Positions 1-5,894 of a stretch of 10,139 nt of DNA are shown here, one piece after another. Each line of letters opens with the position of its first letter. Position 1 is the stretch's first letter. The DNA lies in assembly GCA_945872225.1 (NCBI GenBank), contig CAMBZK010000029.1, forward strand, positions 1 through 10,139. Reading direction: 5' to 3'. Source of the DNA: a candidate division TM6 bacterium UASB124. GTDB lineage: Bacteria > Babelota > Babeliae > Babelales > RVW-14. The position numbers and the translations under genes were made by a program. The notes under the pieces were generated by a model. That model was given only the letters and a program-made list of their open reading frames with translations, ran no database searches and was not told where the DNA came from.

Positions 1-1162
1 GGGGCGTTGCTTGGGCAGCAGTCGTGGCGACGGTGGTTTGCGGTACTGGAATAACCGTTGGAGCGACTGCTTTTTTTGCAGGAGTTGGTTGATTGCTGTG
101 TGTTGGGCCGCCAAAAATCAAAGCTTTAAGCCAGGAAAACATATCCATAACCCATGTAACGGTTTCAATACTTTTTTGGTATAAGCGCTGGGTGAGGGTG
201 CGCTCTTCTATAACTTTTTTTACAACTTCACCCTTGACGATTGGCTGTTGTGCCGCAGCGCTCGCTTCTTTTGAAAGAACGTCTTTTAACTTAAGCTCTT
301 TCATCCGTTTTGAGCGGTTTTTAATAAAAAAACCATCGGCTTCAATCTTTTTAATAGCTTCTTCTGTGCGACCAATTTGGCTGACGATAGTTTGAATGAC
401 CGTATCAAAATCTTGTAGTAAATCTGTTTGCAAATAGGCCTGTTCGGCTTTTAAACTTTCAAGAATCGTTATCTTGAGTTCATAATATTTACTACGTGCT
501 TTATTGTGGTCAATGATGTCCCATAGCTCGTTAACAATGGTTTGTGCATTTACAAATAGTTCCTGGACTTTGCCTATATGCTCGTCAACGCGGGCAATGC
601 GGTCAACAAGCGATTTGCCCAAATCTTCTACCGTGCTCATATCGAGTTTTAATTGGTCCAGTGCAAGCCGTTGGTGCTTAACGTCTGACTCGATAATATC
701 AATCTTTGCTTGCAACTCAGGGTCTTGTGGTTGTAAAGAAGTACCGAGGTCTTTTAGCAAGCTTGCACGGTTACTTTCCAAATGGCTCATTATAGACTGA
801 AAAAGCTCAGAAATTTTACCCTCAGCAAGCCCAAGGCCGCTGTAGTAAGTATTTAGAATATTATTAGTATTATTGAGCTTCTCAACAAAAATACTACGAA
901 CTTGTTCGATCTGACCAACTAGGTCCTGAATTTCAGCGAATGCCTCATGTGACTTCATGAGCCATTCGCGTTTTTTAACCCAGTTGCCTTGTGTGCCGAT
1001 TTTTTCAGCGGGACCAGATGTATCAGGTCCTGGAAGAGGTGCTGGCGTTGTGGTTGCTGCGTTATCTGCTTGTGGCGGTAGTGGAGTCGTAGCATATGCT
1101 GATGCTACAATAGAAAGACAGACAGAAAACCCTTTTATGGGTGACAAGACACGTCGTTTCAT
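1..1162 (-). CDS. Secreted coiled-coil protein, 3' end beyond window
   Basis: This reading frame is open for 387 codons from an ATG at 1162 to the left edge, so the C-terminus is missing. I do not recognise the family. The start MKRRVLSPIKGF followed by a hydrophobic stretch ending SAYA (about residues 11-24) is a convincing Sec signal peptide. Residues 25-52 are rich in Pro, Thr and Ala. Residues 60-330 are almost entirely helical with heptad-like spacing of Leu/Ile/Val, as in EIQDLVGQIEQVRSIFVEKL, and very few Pro or Gly, which points to a long coiled coil. A Trp-containing hydrophobic segment lies at about 335-350, and then another Pro/Thr/Ala-rich low-complexity tail begins. AAAGGTG about 7-13 nt before the ATG is a plausible ribosome-binding site. 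The gene begins 21 nt after the PNPOx-like gene and may share its transcript. Likely location is the periplasm or cell surface; any structural or adhesive role is inference. Confidence 0.85.
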   Translation of the reverse strand, partial: MKRRVLSPIKGFSVCLSIVASAYATTPLPPQADNAATTTPAPLPGPDTSGPAEKIGTQGNWVKKREWLMKSHEAFAEIQDLVGQIEQVRSIFVEKLNNTNNILNTYYSGLGLAEGKISELFQSIMSHLESNRASLLKDLGTSLQPQDPELQAKIDIIESDVKHQRLALDQLKLDMSTVEDLGKSLVDRIARVDEHIGKVQELFVNAQTIVNELWDIIDHNKARSKYYELKITILESLKAEQAYLQTDLLQDFDTVIQTIVSQIGRTEEAIKKIEADGFFIKNRSKRMKELKLKDVLSKEASAAAQQPIVKGEVVKKVIEERTLTQRLYQKSIETVTWVMDMFSWLKALIFGGPTHSNQPTPAKKAVAPTVIPVPQTTVATTAAQATP

Positions 1163-1183
1163 CCTACACACCTTTGCTGACAA

Positions 1184-1645
1184 TTATAACGTTTTTGCAA
1201 GGTCCTTTAGCTCTTTGTAGAGGCACTTAACAAGCTCTTCCGCCTCAGATGACGTATAGCTCCATGAAATACCTTGTTCTACCTTTGTTAAAATAGAGCG
1301 ATCAGATTTAATGTCAATAATATCAATGCGAATAATATTCATGAGTGGGTGAACTAGTGAAGGTGCGCGTACAACGCCGGCACGTCCTAAAATACTGTAA
1401 GCAATATTATTTTCGCCCAAAAAGTTAAGCATCACTTTTTTTTGCCAAACCATGTTGTGATAGCCGACATGTTCTTTGTGGATGCTCATTAAAATGCTTT
1501 CTTGTCCCTTTGGATAAACGCATTGAATTGGCGTGGTATTTGGGATGCCTTTTTCAGAAAACGTTGCAAGAATAGCTAATGCGCGTTCACTTTTTAGATG
1601 TTCGACCAAATCTTCAGGAAGTTTAATGCCAACGTGTTTTGCCAT
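1184..1645 (-). CDS. Pyridoxamine 5'-phosphate oxidase-like flavin split-barrel protein
   Basis: This 153-aa protein has the layout of the small PNPOx-like FMN-binding split-barrel family. An N-terminal helix (LPEDLVEHLKSE, 9-20) leads into a beta strand ALAILATFSEKGIPNTTPI (22-40), typical of the 'lATvdedGrPhvtPv' strand of these proteins. Strands around ILMSIHKEHVGYHN (51-64) and KKVMLNFLG (69-77) follow, then IIRIDIIDIKSD (104-115) and a C-terminal helix. Members bind FMN, F420 or heme and act as small oxidoreductases or oxygen-sensing proteins. The substrate here cannot be read from the sequence, and it is probably not the true vitamin B6 enzyme, which is longer (about 210 aa). AAAGGA lies 12 nt before the ATG, a rather long spacing. 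The 76 nt between it and hemW leave room for its own promoter, but I see no clear hexamer pair. The coiled-coil protein gene follows after 21 nt. Confidence 0.75.
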   Translation of the reverse strand: MAKHVGIKLPEDLVEHLKSERALAILATFSEKGIPNTTPIQCVYPKGQESILMSIHKEHVGYHNMVWQKKVMLNFLGENNIAYSILGRAGVVRAPSLVHPLMNIIRIDIIDIKSDRSILTKVEQGISWSYTSSEAEELVKCLYKELKDLAKTL

Positions 1646-1721
1646 AATATTCTAGCGTCCTTTGGGTGAGAGGTAATGAGTAATGCAATCGACTATAATT
1701 CAATATCCTGGAATGTATTTT

Positions 1722-2873
1722 TTAATCAAACAACCGCAGCACTACTTCATTTTCAAGAACCATTCCTTTGAGGGTGAGGCATACGCGGTTATCAGTTACC
1801 CTAATCAGGCCAGCTTTTTCAAGCGTTGGTAGTTGGCTTTTGAGAGCTGCAAGCTTGTTAGAGTCCAACAAGTATACCATACTCTGCAAGTCGAGCCCTT
1901 TTTTTTGTCGCAAACTAAGCATCAGGTGCTCTAATAGAGCCTGTTTTGTGGTTAGTATTTCAGTGGTGCAGGGTACGATGCAATCAGCATTCCCGATAGA
2001 TTTCATGTATGCAATTAAATTGTTCGTGTTGATATAGCGTCCAGATCCATCAAATGACGATGCACCAACGCCAAAGCCTTTATAGGGCTTGCGTTCCCAG
2101 TAGGCTTTATTGTGCAAAGATGCGTGTCCATCGCGTGCAAAATTAGAAATTTCGTACTGGTTTAAACCAGCTGATTCAAGGCTTGTTACCGTTTGTTGGT
2201 ACAAATCGACCATATAATTTTCATCAGGCAGCGTTACGGAGCCGCGTTCAACATTGAAATAAAGAGGCGTTTTTTCATGAATGGTCAAAAAATACATAGA
2301 AAGATGTTTAATGGGCCATTGCATCGCTTGTGCTATGGTGTACTCCCACATGGCTGGTGTGACGTCCGGGAGTCCAAGGATCAGGTCAATGGAAAGATTG
2401 GGAATATATTTTGGCGCAATTTTCATAACGCGTTGTACATCGCTTGCTCTTTGCCGACGATTGAGTTTGAGCAAAACGGCATCATCAAGACTTTGCACCC
2501 CAACGCTCAGGCGATTTATGCCAATCTGTTCCCAGCAATCAAGCTTCTCTTCATCTATATCAGCTGGGTTGCTTTCAAGGGTAATTTCATGGCAGGTGCT
2601 TAGATCAAATGATGATCGCAGGGTTTGAAATAACTGCTCAATCCAAGGTAAATGATACAAGCTTGGTGTGCCGCCACCGATGAAAATAGTATCAATTTGG
2701 GGCGTAGAAAATTGGCTAGCAAAGCCACGAATCTCTGCGAGTAGCGTTTGGTGGTATTCAGCTTGATGATCAGCATGTTGCTCGAATGCAACAAAATCAC
2801 AGTAGTGGCATTTGAAGCTACAAAAAGGCCAGTGGATGTATAAATGACGTGGTGGTTGATGAAATGGCTTCAC
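1722..2873 (-). CDS. hemW: Radical SAM heme chaperone HemW
   Basis: The 383-aa protein is full length for HemW (E. coli about 378 aa). It has the radical SAM cluster motif C18-x3-C22-x2-C25 in HWPFCSFKCHYCDF. The aromatic F27 follows two residues after the last Cys, where HemN coproporphyrinogen dehydrogenases have a fourth Cys, which favours HemW over HemN. GGGTPS at 66-71 is the SAM-binding glycine motif. RLSVGVQSLDD (121-131), YEISNFAR (240-247) and the HemW signature HNKAYW (254-259) are all present, followed by the C-terminal HemW domain. HemW binds heme and a 4Fe-4S cluster and delivers heme to acceptor proteins; older annotations call it oxygen-independent coproporphyrinogen III oxidase. 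The start is GTG, overlapping the stop of the upstream DUF4381-like gene as GTGA. No good Shine-Dalgarno is visible, so translation is probably coupled. No heme biosynthesis gene lies nearby. Confidence 0.93.
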   Translation of the reverse strand: MKPFHQPPRHLYIHWPFCSFKCHYCDFVAFEQHADHQAEYHQTLLAEIRGFASQFSTPQIDTIFIGGGTPSLYHLPWIEQLFQTLRSSFDLSTCHEITLESNPADIDEEKLDCWEQIGINRLSVGVQSLDDAVLLKLNRRQRASDVQRVMKIAPKYIPNLSIDLILGLPDVTPAMWEYTIAQAMQWPIKHLSMYFLTIHEKTPLYFNVERGSVTLPDENYMVDLYQQTVTSLESAGLNQYEISNFARDGHASLHNKAYWERKPYKGFGVGASSFDGSGRYINTNNLIAYMKSIGNADCIVPCTTEILTTKQALLEHLMLSLRQKKGLDLQSMVYLLDSNKLAALKSQLPTLEKAGLIRVTDNRVCLTLKGMVLENEVVLRLFD

Positions 2874-3352
2874 GATGTTGGTATAGTTTTCTTAATGAGG
2901 TCAGTAATTGCTTGTTTGTCTTGTATGGCCTGCGACTTAATAGCGTCTACATTGGCAAATTTAATAAGCAGCATATTTTCAATCATAGTTTTCATGGCAG
3001 CGGTGCATGGATGTTCTGGGTGTTTGTGCTCTAGCCAGGCAACGAGCTCATCATCCGTTTTTGCTTTAGTGCTCCAGCCGTAACGTGCATCAACGTACGT
3101 TTTAATGATACTCGTCAATGCAAAATAAAATTGTTTGAATTCTGCTTTGCGCACAAAATGCTCAGGGCTAAGGTTGTGCAATTGCTGCAATGCCGCATCC
3201 CACGGTGTTATTAAGCGTTTGCGTTTGAAGATAAACCATAGAGCAATAGCAGCTATAATAACGCCAGTAGCAGCAACGCCTAAAATCCAAGGCTCTTGCC
3301 ACCAGGGAAGCGTATAAAAATCGTAAATATCGTAGAGGTTATTTTCTTGCAT
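2870..3352 (-). CDS. DUF4381-like single-pass membrane protein
   Basis: The 160-aa protein starts with a short segment MQENNLYDIYDFYTLPWWQ that ends in paired Trp, then one transmembrane helix (about 22-42, WILGVAATGVIIAAIALWFI) closed by the basic stop-transfer KRKR. The rest is a soluble helical domain of about 115 residues (WDAALQQLHNLSPEHF, FKQFYFALTSIIKTYVDARYG). This is the layout of DUF4381 proteins, which sit between DUF58 and VWA/BatA proteins in MoxR-associated operons. Here it directly follows the DUF58 gene (10-nt gap) and overlaps hemW by 4 nt. The upstream stop TAA forms part of the ribosome-binding site TAAGGA, 8 nt before the ATG. The biochemical role is unknown in the family; an envelope-associated partner of the DUF58 protein is the usual inference. 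The family call rests on architecture and neighbourhood rather than on a diagnostic motif. Confidence 0.72.
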   Translation of the reverse strand: MQENNLYDIYDFYTLPWWQEPWILGVAATGVIIAAIALWFIFKRKRLITPWDAALQQLHNLSPEHFVRKAEFKQFYFALTSIIKTYVDARYGWSTKAKTDDELVAWLEHKHPEHPCTAAMKTMIENMLLIKFANVDAIKSQAIQDKQAITDLIKKTIPTS

Positions 3353-3362
3353 ACAAATTTCC

Positions 3363-4220
3363 TTATCGTCGTGAACGGTATTGCAAAAAGCGTGCTAGCG
3401 GGGGAATAAATGATGCTCCTGCCATAACATGCAATGTGCTTATGCGGTTGCGATCAAAAAAGTGTTTTTGAGCTAATTGCCGCTCGCGGAGAAAATGATT
3501 AATATCTTTTGCATTGATTAAGGCCATTTCACCAGTCTCAGGATCTTTAATTTCAAGATACCCAACATCTGGCAACTGCTCTTCGCAAGGATCGCTGATG
3601 CGCACAGCAATGACATCGTAAAGCTTTGCCAGTGTTTTAAACGTGCTCAGGTTTTCATCGCCGTCCAAGAGCCAGTCTGAGATAATGACCAAGACCATGT
3701 TTTTTTGTGGGTGCTTTAACAAGTGCTCACCGAGTGATGCAAAATTGGTTGAGCCTATTGTTGGGGTGCTGTAGATGCTTTTTAAAATGGTGCTAACGTG
3801 AGCATGCCCTTTCTTTGCCGGGATAGTCGTGTGTACGATGTCATTAAAAAGCAGCAAGCCTACATTGTCTTTGTTTTCATGCGCAATGCATGCAAGAGCC
3901 GCGGCAACATCATGGACCGTATCTTGTTTTAATCTTGAGCCTGAGCCGTATGCCAGTGATGCAGAAGTATCGATGGCAATAACAATTGTCCGTTCGCGAT
4001 CTTCAATGAACTCTTTAACCATGATGTTATTCATCTTGGCAGAGCTTTTCCAATCAATTGATCGCACATCATCACCAAGTTGGTACGTACGAATTTGGTG
4101 AAATTCAAGCCCTGTCCCTTTAAACGCAGAAAGATAGTCGCCAGAAAGCGTGCTGTGCATCATCCGCTTGGTTACAATTTTTATCTTTTTGATTTTATTG
4201 CGAATGGTATTGTCGATCAT
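3363..4220 (-). CDS. DUF58 domain protein with VWA-like fold
   Basis: The 285-aa protein carries the DUF58 signature, EFHQIRTYQLGDDVRSIDW (39-57) followed by KEFIEDRERT, then a von Willebrand A-like domain. The metal site looks intact: D84-T-S86-A-S88 (DTSAS), a candidate threonine T158 in IGSTNF and D182 in VIISDW. Proteins of this type act with MoxR AAA ATPases in envelope or stress functions, probably through metal-dependent protein binding. I chose the ATG at 4220 over the longer frame beginning at 4301. At 4220 AAGGGG stands 8 nt upstream and the protein begins MIDNTIRNKIKKI, whereas the extra 27 residues are encoded by the repeat-like element between serS and this gene. The DUF4381-like gene follows after 10 nt. 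No MoxR gene is adjacent: the upstream neighbour is serS. Confidence 0.88.
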   Translation of the reverse strand: MIDNTIRNKIKKIKIVTKRMMHSTLSGDYLSAFKGTGLEFHQIRTYQLGDDVRSIDWKSSAKMNNIMVKEFIEDRERTIVIAIDTSASLAYGSGSRLKQDTVHDVAAALACIAHENKDNVGLLLFNDIVHTTIPAKKGHAHVSTILKSIYSTPTIGSTNFASLGEHLLKHPQKNMVLVIISDWLLDGDENLSTFKTLAKLYDVIAVRISDPCEEQLPDVGYLEIKDPETGEMALINAKDINHFLRERQLAQKHFFDRNRISTLHVMAGASFIPPLARFLQYRSRR

Positions 4221-4245
4221 AGCTTTACCCCTTAACAAATAGCAT

Positions 4246-4312
4246 CTTGGCCTAATTCGCTCCTCCTGAGCTTGTCGAAGGACGCCGGCCTGTAAGGCCA
4301 AGAAAGAGCGAA
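4246..4312. repeat. Intergenic element with interleaved inverted repeats
   Basis: The gap between serS and the DUF58 gene holds two 7-nt inverted-repeat pairs in interleaved order. CTTGGCC (4246-4252) pairs with GGCCAAG (4296-4302), and TTCGCTC (4256-4262) pairs with GAGCGAA (4306-4312). Nested inside is a perfect local hairpin GGCCT-GTA-AGGCC (4287-4299), which competes with the first pair. Because the arms interleave, both long pairings can form together only as a pseudoknot; otherwise they are alternative folds. It could act as an RNA structure between the two cistrons or be a small mobile or degenerate repeat. No T-run follows, so it is not a standard terminator. Confidence 0.5.
4265..4283. 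repeat. Short repeat core CCTGAGCTTGTCGAAGGAC
   Basis: This 19-nt core, on the other strand reading CTTCGACAAGCTCAGG, sits in the loop of the interleaved inverted-repeat element. From memory, cores of this form recur many times in intergenic DNA of unrelated bacterial genomes; that recollection is unverified here. Only this copy occurs in the window, so its repeat status cannot be shown from this sequence. Confidence 0.4.
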
Positions 4313-4319
4313 ATATCTA

Positions 4320-5561
4320 CTACCACAAATCGTTCATTAAGTCGGTCAAGACTGCTGGTAGCTTAACACTCCCATCGGCTTGCTGATAGTTTTCCATCAG
4401 CGCAACCATCAGGCGTGGTAACGCAAGTGACGAGGCATTAAGTGTGTTGGCCAGTGTTGGTTTTGCCTCTGCTGTTTTGCGATAACGGATTTGGGCACGA
4501 CGAGCCTGGAAGTCAGTGCAGTTGCTGCATGACGATACTTCGTAGTAACGGTCTTGTCCTGGTAGCCAGACTTCGATATCAAAGGTCTTAGATGATGCAA
4601 ACGAACAATCTTGGGTTGCCAACAGGCTAACGCGGTAGTGTAAGCCAAGCTGCTGCAAAATATTCTCAGCACAGCCAACCATAAAATTAAGCTCGTCATT
4701 GGCTTTTTCTGGTTCCGTGATGCTGTAGAGCTCTACTTTTTCAAACTGGTGAATGCGAATAAGCCCACGCTCAGTTGATCCATAAGTGCCAGCTTCACGC
4801 CGGAAGCAGCTGGTCCAAGCAGTCATACGGCTTGGCAGTTGTCCTGGCTCGAAAATGTGATTCGCATAAATATTGGTCAGATTAACTTCTGCTGTTGGAA
4901 TAAGACAAAGATCTTCTCCTTCAACTTGGTAAAAATCGCCTTCAAATTTTGGCAAATTGCTTGCGTTGTACATCCCTTGTCGGTTGATTAAGTAGGGAGG
5001 AATGACGGGCTCAAAGCCAAACGAAGCATTGTTTTTAAGCATCAAACGCGTGAGTGCATACATTATTTTTGCACCAACGCCACGATATAACACAAAGCCG
5101 GAGCCACTCATGCTGGCAGCCGTTTCCATATCAAACCAGCCAAGTTTTTCATTTAGCTCGACGTGGTTTTTGTGTGCAAAAGAAAATTGTGGTTTTTCGC
5201 CAACAACTTTAACCGGCTTATTTGCCTCTTTGTTGCCCAGGGGTAAATCTTCTTGTGGAACGTTTGGGCAGGTGAGCCAGAGTTTTTTAAAAACTTCCTC
5301 TTGCTCGCCAAGCGCGGCTTCTTTTGTTTTGAGGTCTTTACCTAAGGTAATTGAACGCTCACGGATTTCCGGGGTGATTCCTTTGGCTCCCTGTGCAGCA
5401 AGGTCATTTTTATCCTTGCGCAGCTGTTCAACATCTTGTCGTAGGCTTCGTACACTTTGTTCAAGTGTAATAAGATCATCAACAGGAAAGCTTGGCTCTT
5501 TGCGCAGAATAAGCGCTTTAATTTCAGAAGAGTGTTCACGTAATTGTGCAAGATCAATCAT
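4320..5561 (-). CDS. serS: Seryl-tRNA synthetase
   Basis: This 413-aa protein is the class II enzyme that charges tRNA-Ser (and tRNA-Sec, if present) with serine in the cytoplasm. The N-terminal domain (1-100) includes the long antiparallel coiled-coil tRNA-binding arm (about 30-95, rich in Lys, Glu, Gln and Leu). The catalytic domain shows the serine-binding TAE loop (PTAEV, 222-226), motif 2 with FRREAGTYG...GLIRIHQFEKVEL (253-279), the SerS signature SSCSNCTDFQARR (343-355) and motif 3 around ALPRLMVALMENYQ (380-393) with its arginine retained. The common GSGLAVGR form of motif 3 is replaced by ASSLALPR. Length is slightly below the usual 420-430 aa but complete. GGAGG 5 nt before the ATG is a strong ribosome-binding site. 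It is the first gene of the minus-strand block; its promoter must lie in 5562-5894. Confidence 0.96.
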   Translation of the reverse strand: MIDLAQLREHSSEIKALILRKEPSFPVDDLITLEQSVRSLRQDVEQLRKDKNDLAAQGAKGITPEIRERSITLGKDLKTKEAALGEQEEVFKKLWLTCPNVPQEDLPLGNKEANKPVKVVGEKPQFSFAHKNHVELNEKLGWFDMETAASMSGSGFVLYRGVGAKIMYALTRLMLKNNASFGFEPVIPPYLINRQGMYNASNLPKFEGDFYQVEGEDLCLIPTAEVNLTNIYANHIFEPGQLPSRMTAWTSCFRREAGTYGSTERGLIRIHQFEKVELYSITEPEKANDELNFMVGCAENILQQLGLHYRVSLLATQDCSFASSKTFDIEVWLPGQDRYYEVSSCSNCTDFQARRAQIRYRKTAEAKPTLANTLNASSLALPRLMVALMENYQQADGSVKLPAVLTDLMNDLW

Positions 5562-5647
5562 GGCGCCTCCAGGGGGCTGGTTTTAAGCTGTTTTTATACG
5601 GTAAGGTGGCTGTAGCGTAGCGTATTCCGAGCGGCTAGGCAATTCAG

Positions 5648-5664
5648 TTAGGCAAAAAGCCTAA
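5648..5664. repeat. Inverted repeat TTAGGC-AAAAA-GCCTAA
   Basis: A perfect 6-bp stem with a 5-nt A/T loop lies about 85 nt upstream of the serS start. It could be an operator, or a hairpin in the serS leader if transcription starts farther upstream. No T-run follows on either strand, which argues against a terminator. Confidence 0.45.
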
Positions 5665-5710
5665 AATATCAATAGTACTATCGGCTAGTAACGGTCGATG
5701 TTATCTGGTG

Positions 5711-5724
5711 ATTTTCACGAAAAT
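5711..5724. repeat. Inverted repeat ATTTTC-AC-GAAAAT
   Basis: A perfect 6-bp AT-rich palindrome with a 2-nt centre lies mid-way in the divergent region. Its size and symmetry suit a dimeric repressor site better than an RNA hairpin, but short AT-rich palindromes also arise by chance. Confidence 0.35.
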
Positions 5725-5742
5725 GGGCTTATTTTTACTTAA

Positions 5743-5757
5743 TTGCCAGTTTGGCAA
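5743..5757. repeat. Inverted repeat TTGCCA-GTT-TGGCAA
   Basis: A perfect 6-bp stem with a 3-nt loop lies between the arms of the wider TGGGCTT/AAGCCCA pair. The symmetrical TTGCCA/TGGCAA form resembles a DNA operator half-site pair. No specific regulator can be assigned. Confidence 0.4.
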
Positions 5758-5816
5758 ATGGTGATGGGCTGGGGCATTTGTTAATTTAAGCCCAAGCTTT
5801 TAGAGTGGAAGAAGTT

Positions 5817-5879
5817 ATGGCGTATATTGTGCCTTGTGAGCAGGTTTTGTTTACAAGAGCGGTATACAGCAAAGTTTAG
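5817..5879 (+). CDS. Possible 20-aa upstream ORF
   Basis: An ATG at 5817, preceded by GGAAGAAG, opens a 20-codon frame (MAYIVPCEQV...) that stops with TAG at 5877-5879, 15 nt before the start of the four-helix protein gene. It could be a leader ORF coupled to that gene. There is no run of a regulatory amino acid and no attenuator hairpin. A chance ORF is more likely than not. Confidence 0.15.
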   Translation: MAYIVPCEQVLFTRAVYSKV

Positions 5880-5881
5880 AT

Positions 5882-5886
5882 GGAGG
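5882..5886 (+). promoter_or_regulatory. Ribosome-binding site GGAGG deciding the start
   Basis: GGAGG stands 8 nt before the ATG at 5895 and lies inside the extension that would be coding if translation began at ATG 5880. It therefore supports 5895 as the true start. Confidence 0.7.
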
Positions 5887-5894
5887 TCTATACA

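Larger units (their letters stand above)
5562..5894. promoter_or_regulatory. Divergent intergenic region between serS and secretome block
   Basis: These 333 bp must contain the promoter of serS (minus) and that of the plus-strand secreted-protein genes. I see several small perfect palindromes (listed separately) and a long-range pair TGGGCTT (5724-5730) with AAGCCCA (5788-5794) that encloses one of them. Candidate -10 boxes for the plus strand are TATATT at 5823-5828 and TATACA at 5863-5868, but neither has a convincing -35 at 16-18 nt, so I do not place a promoter. No tRNA, T-box or riboswitch consensus is recognisable. A 20-codon open frame sits at 5817-5879. Confidence 0.6.

Noticed and set aside
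93..800. Plus-strand open frames at 93-395 and 504-800
   Set aside because: They lie opposite the long minus-strand coiled-coil gene, their proteins are Ser/Phe/Ile-rich antisense-like sequences, and that gene has a signal peptide and an RBS.
957..1220. Plus-strand frame of 87 codons
   Set aside because: It runs antisense to the signal-peptide region of the coiled-coil gene and across the gap into the PNPOx-like gene, with no RBS or family features.
2193..2628. Plus-strand frames of 136 and 115 codons inside hemW
   Set aside because: They are antisense to conserved HemW motifs, which fixes the minus strand as coding.
4221..4301. 27-residue N-terminal extension of the DUF58 gene
   Set aside because: The extension is encoded by the structured repeat element, and a good RBS stands 8 nt before ATG 4220.
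5002..5586. Plus-strand frame of 194 codons
   Set aside because: It is antisense to serS and highly rich in Ser, Arg and Cys, typical of a reverse-frame shadow.
5562..5720. T-box leader for serS
   Set aside because: No T-box consensus (AGGGTGGNACCGCG-like) and no terminator/antiterminator pair was found on the minus strand.
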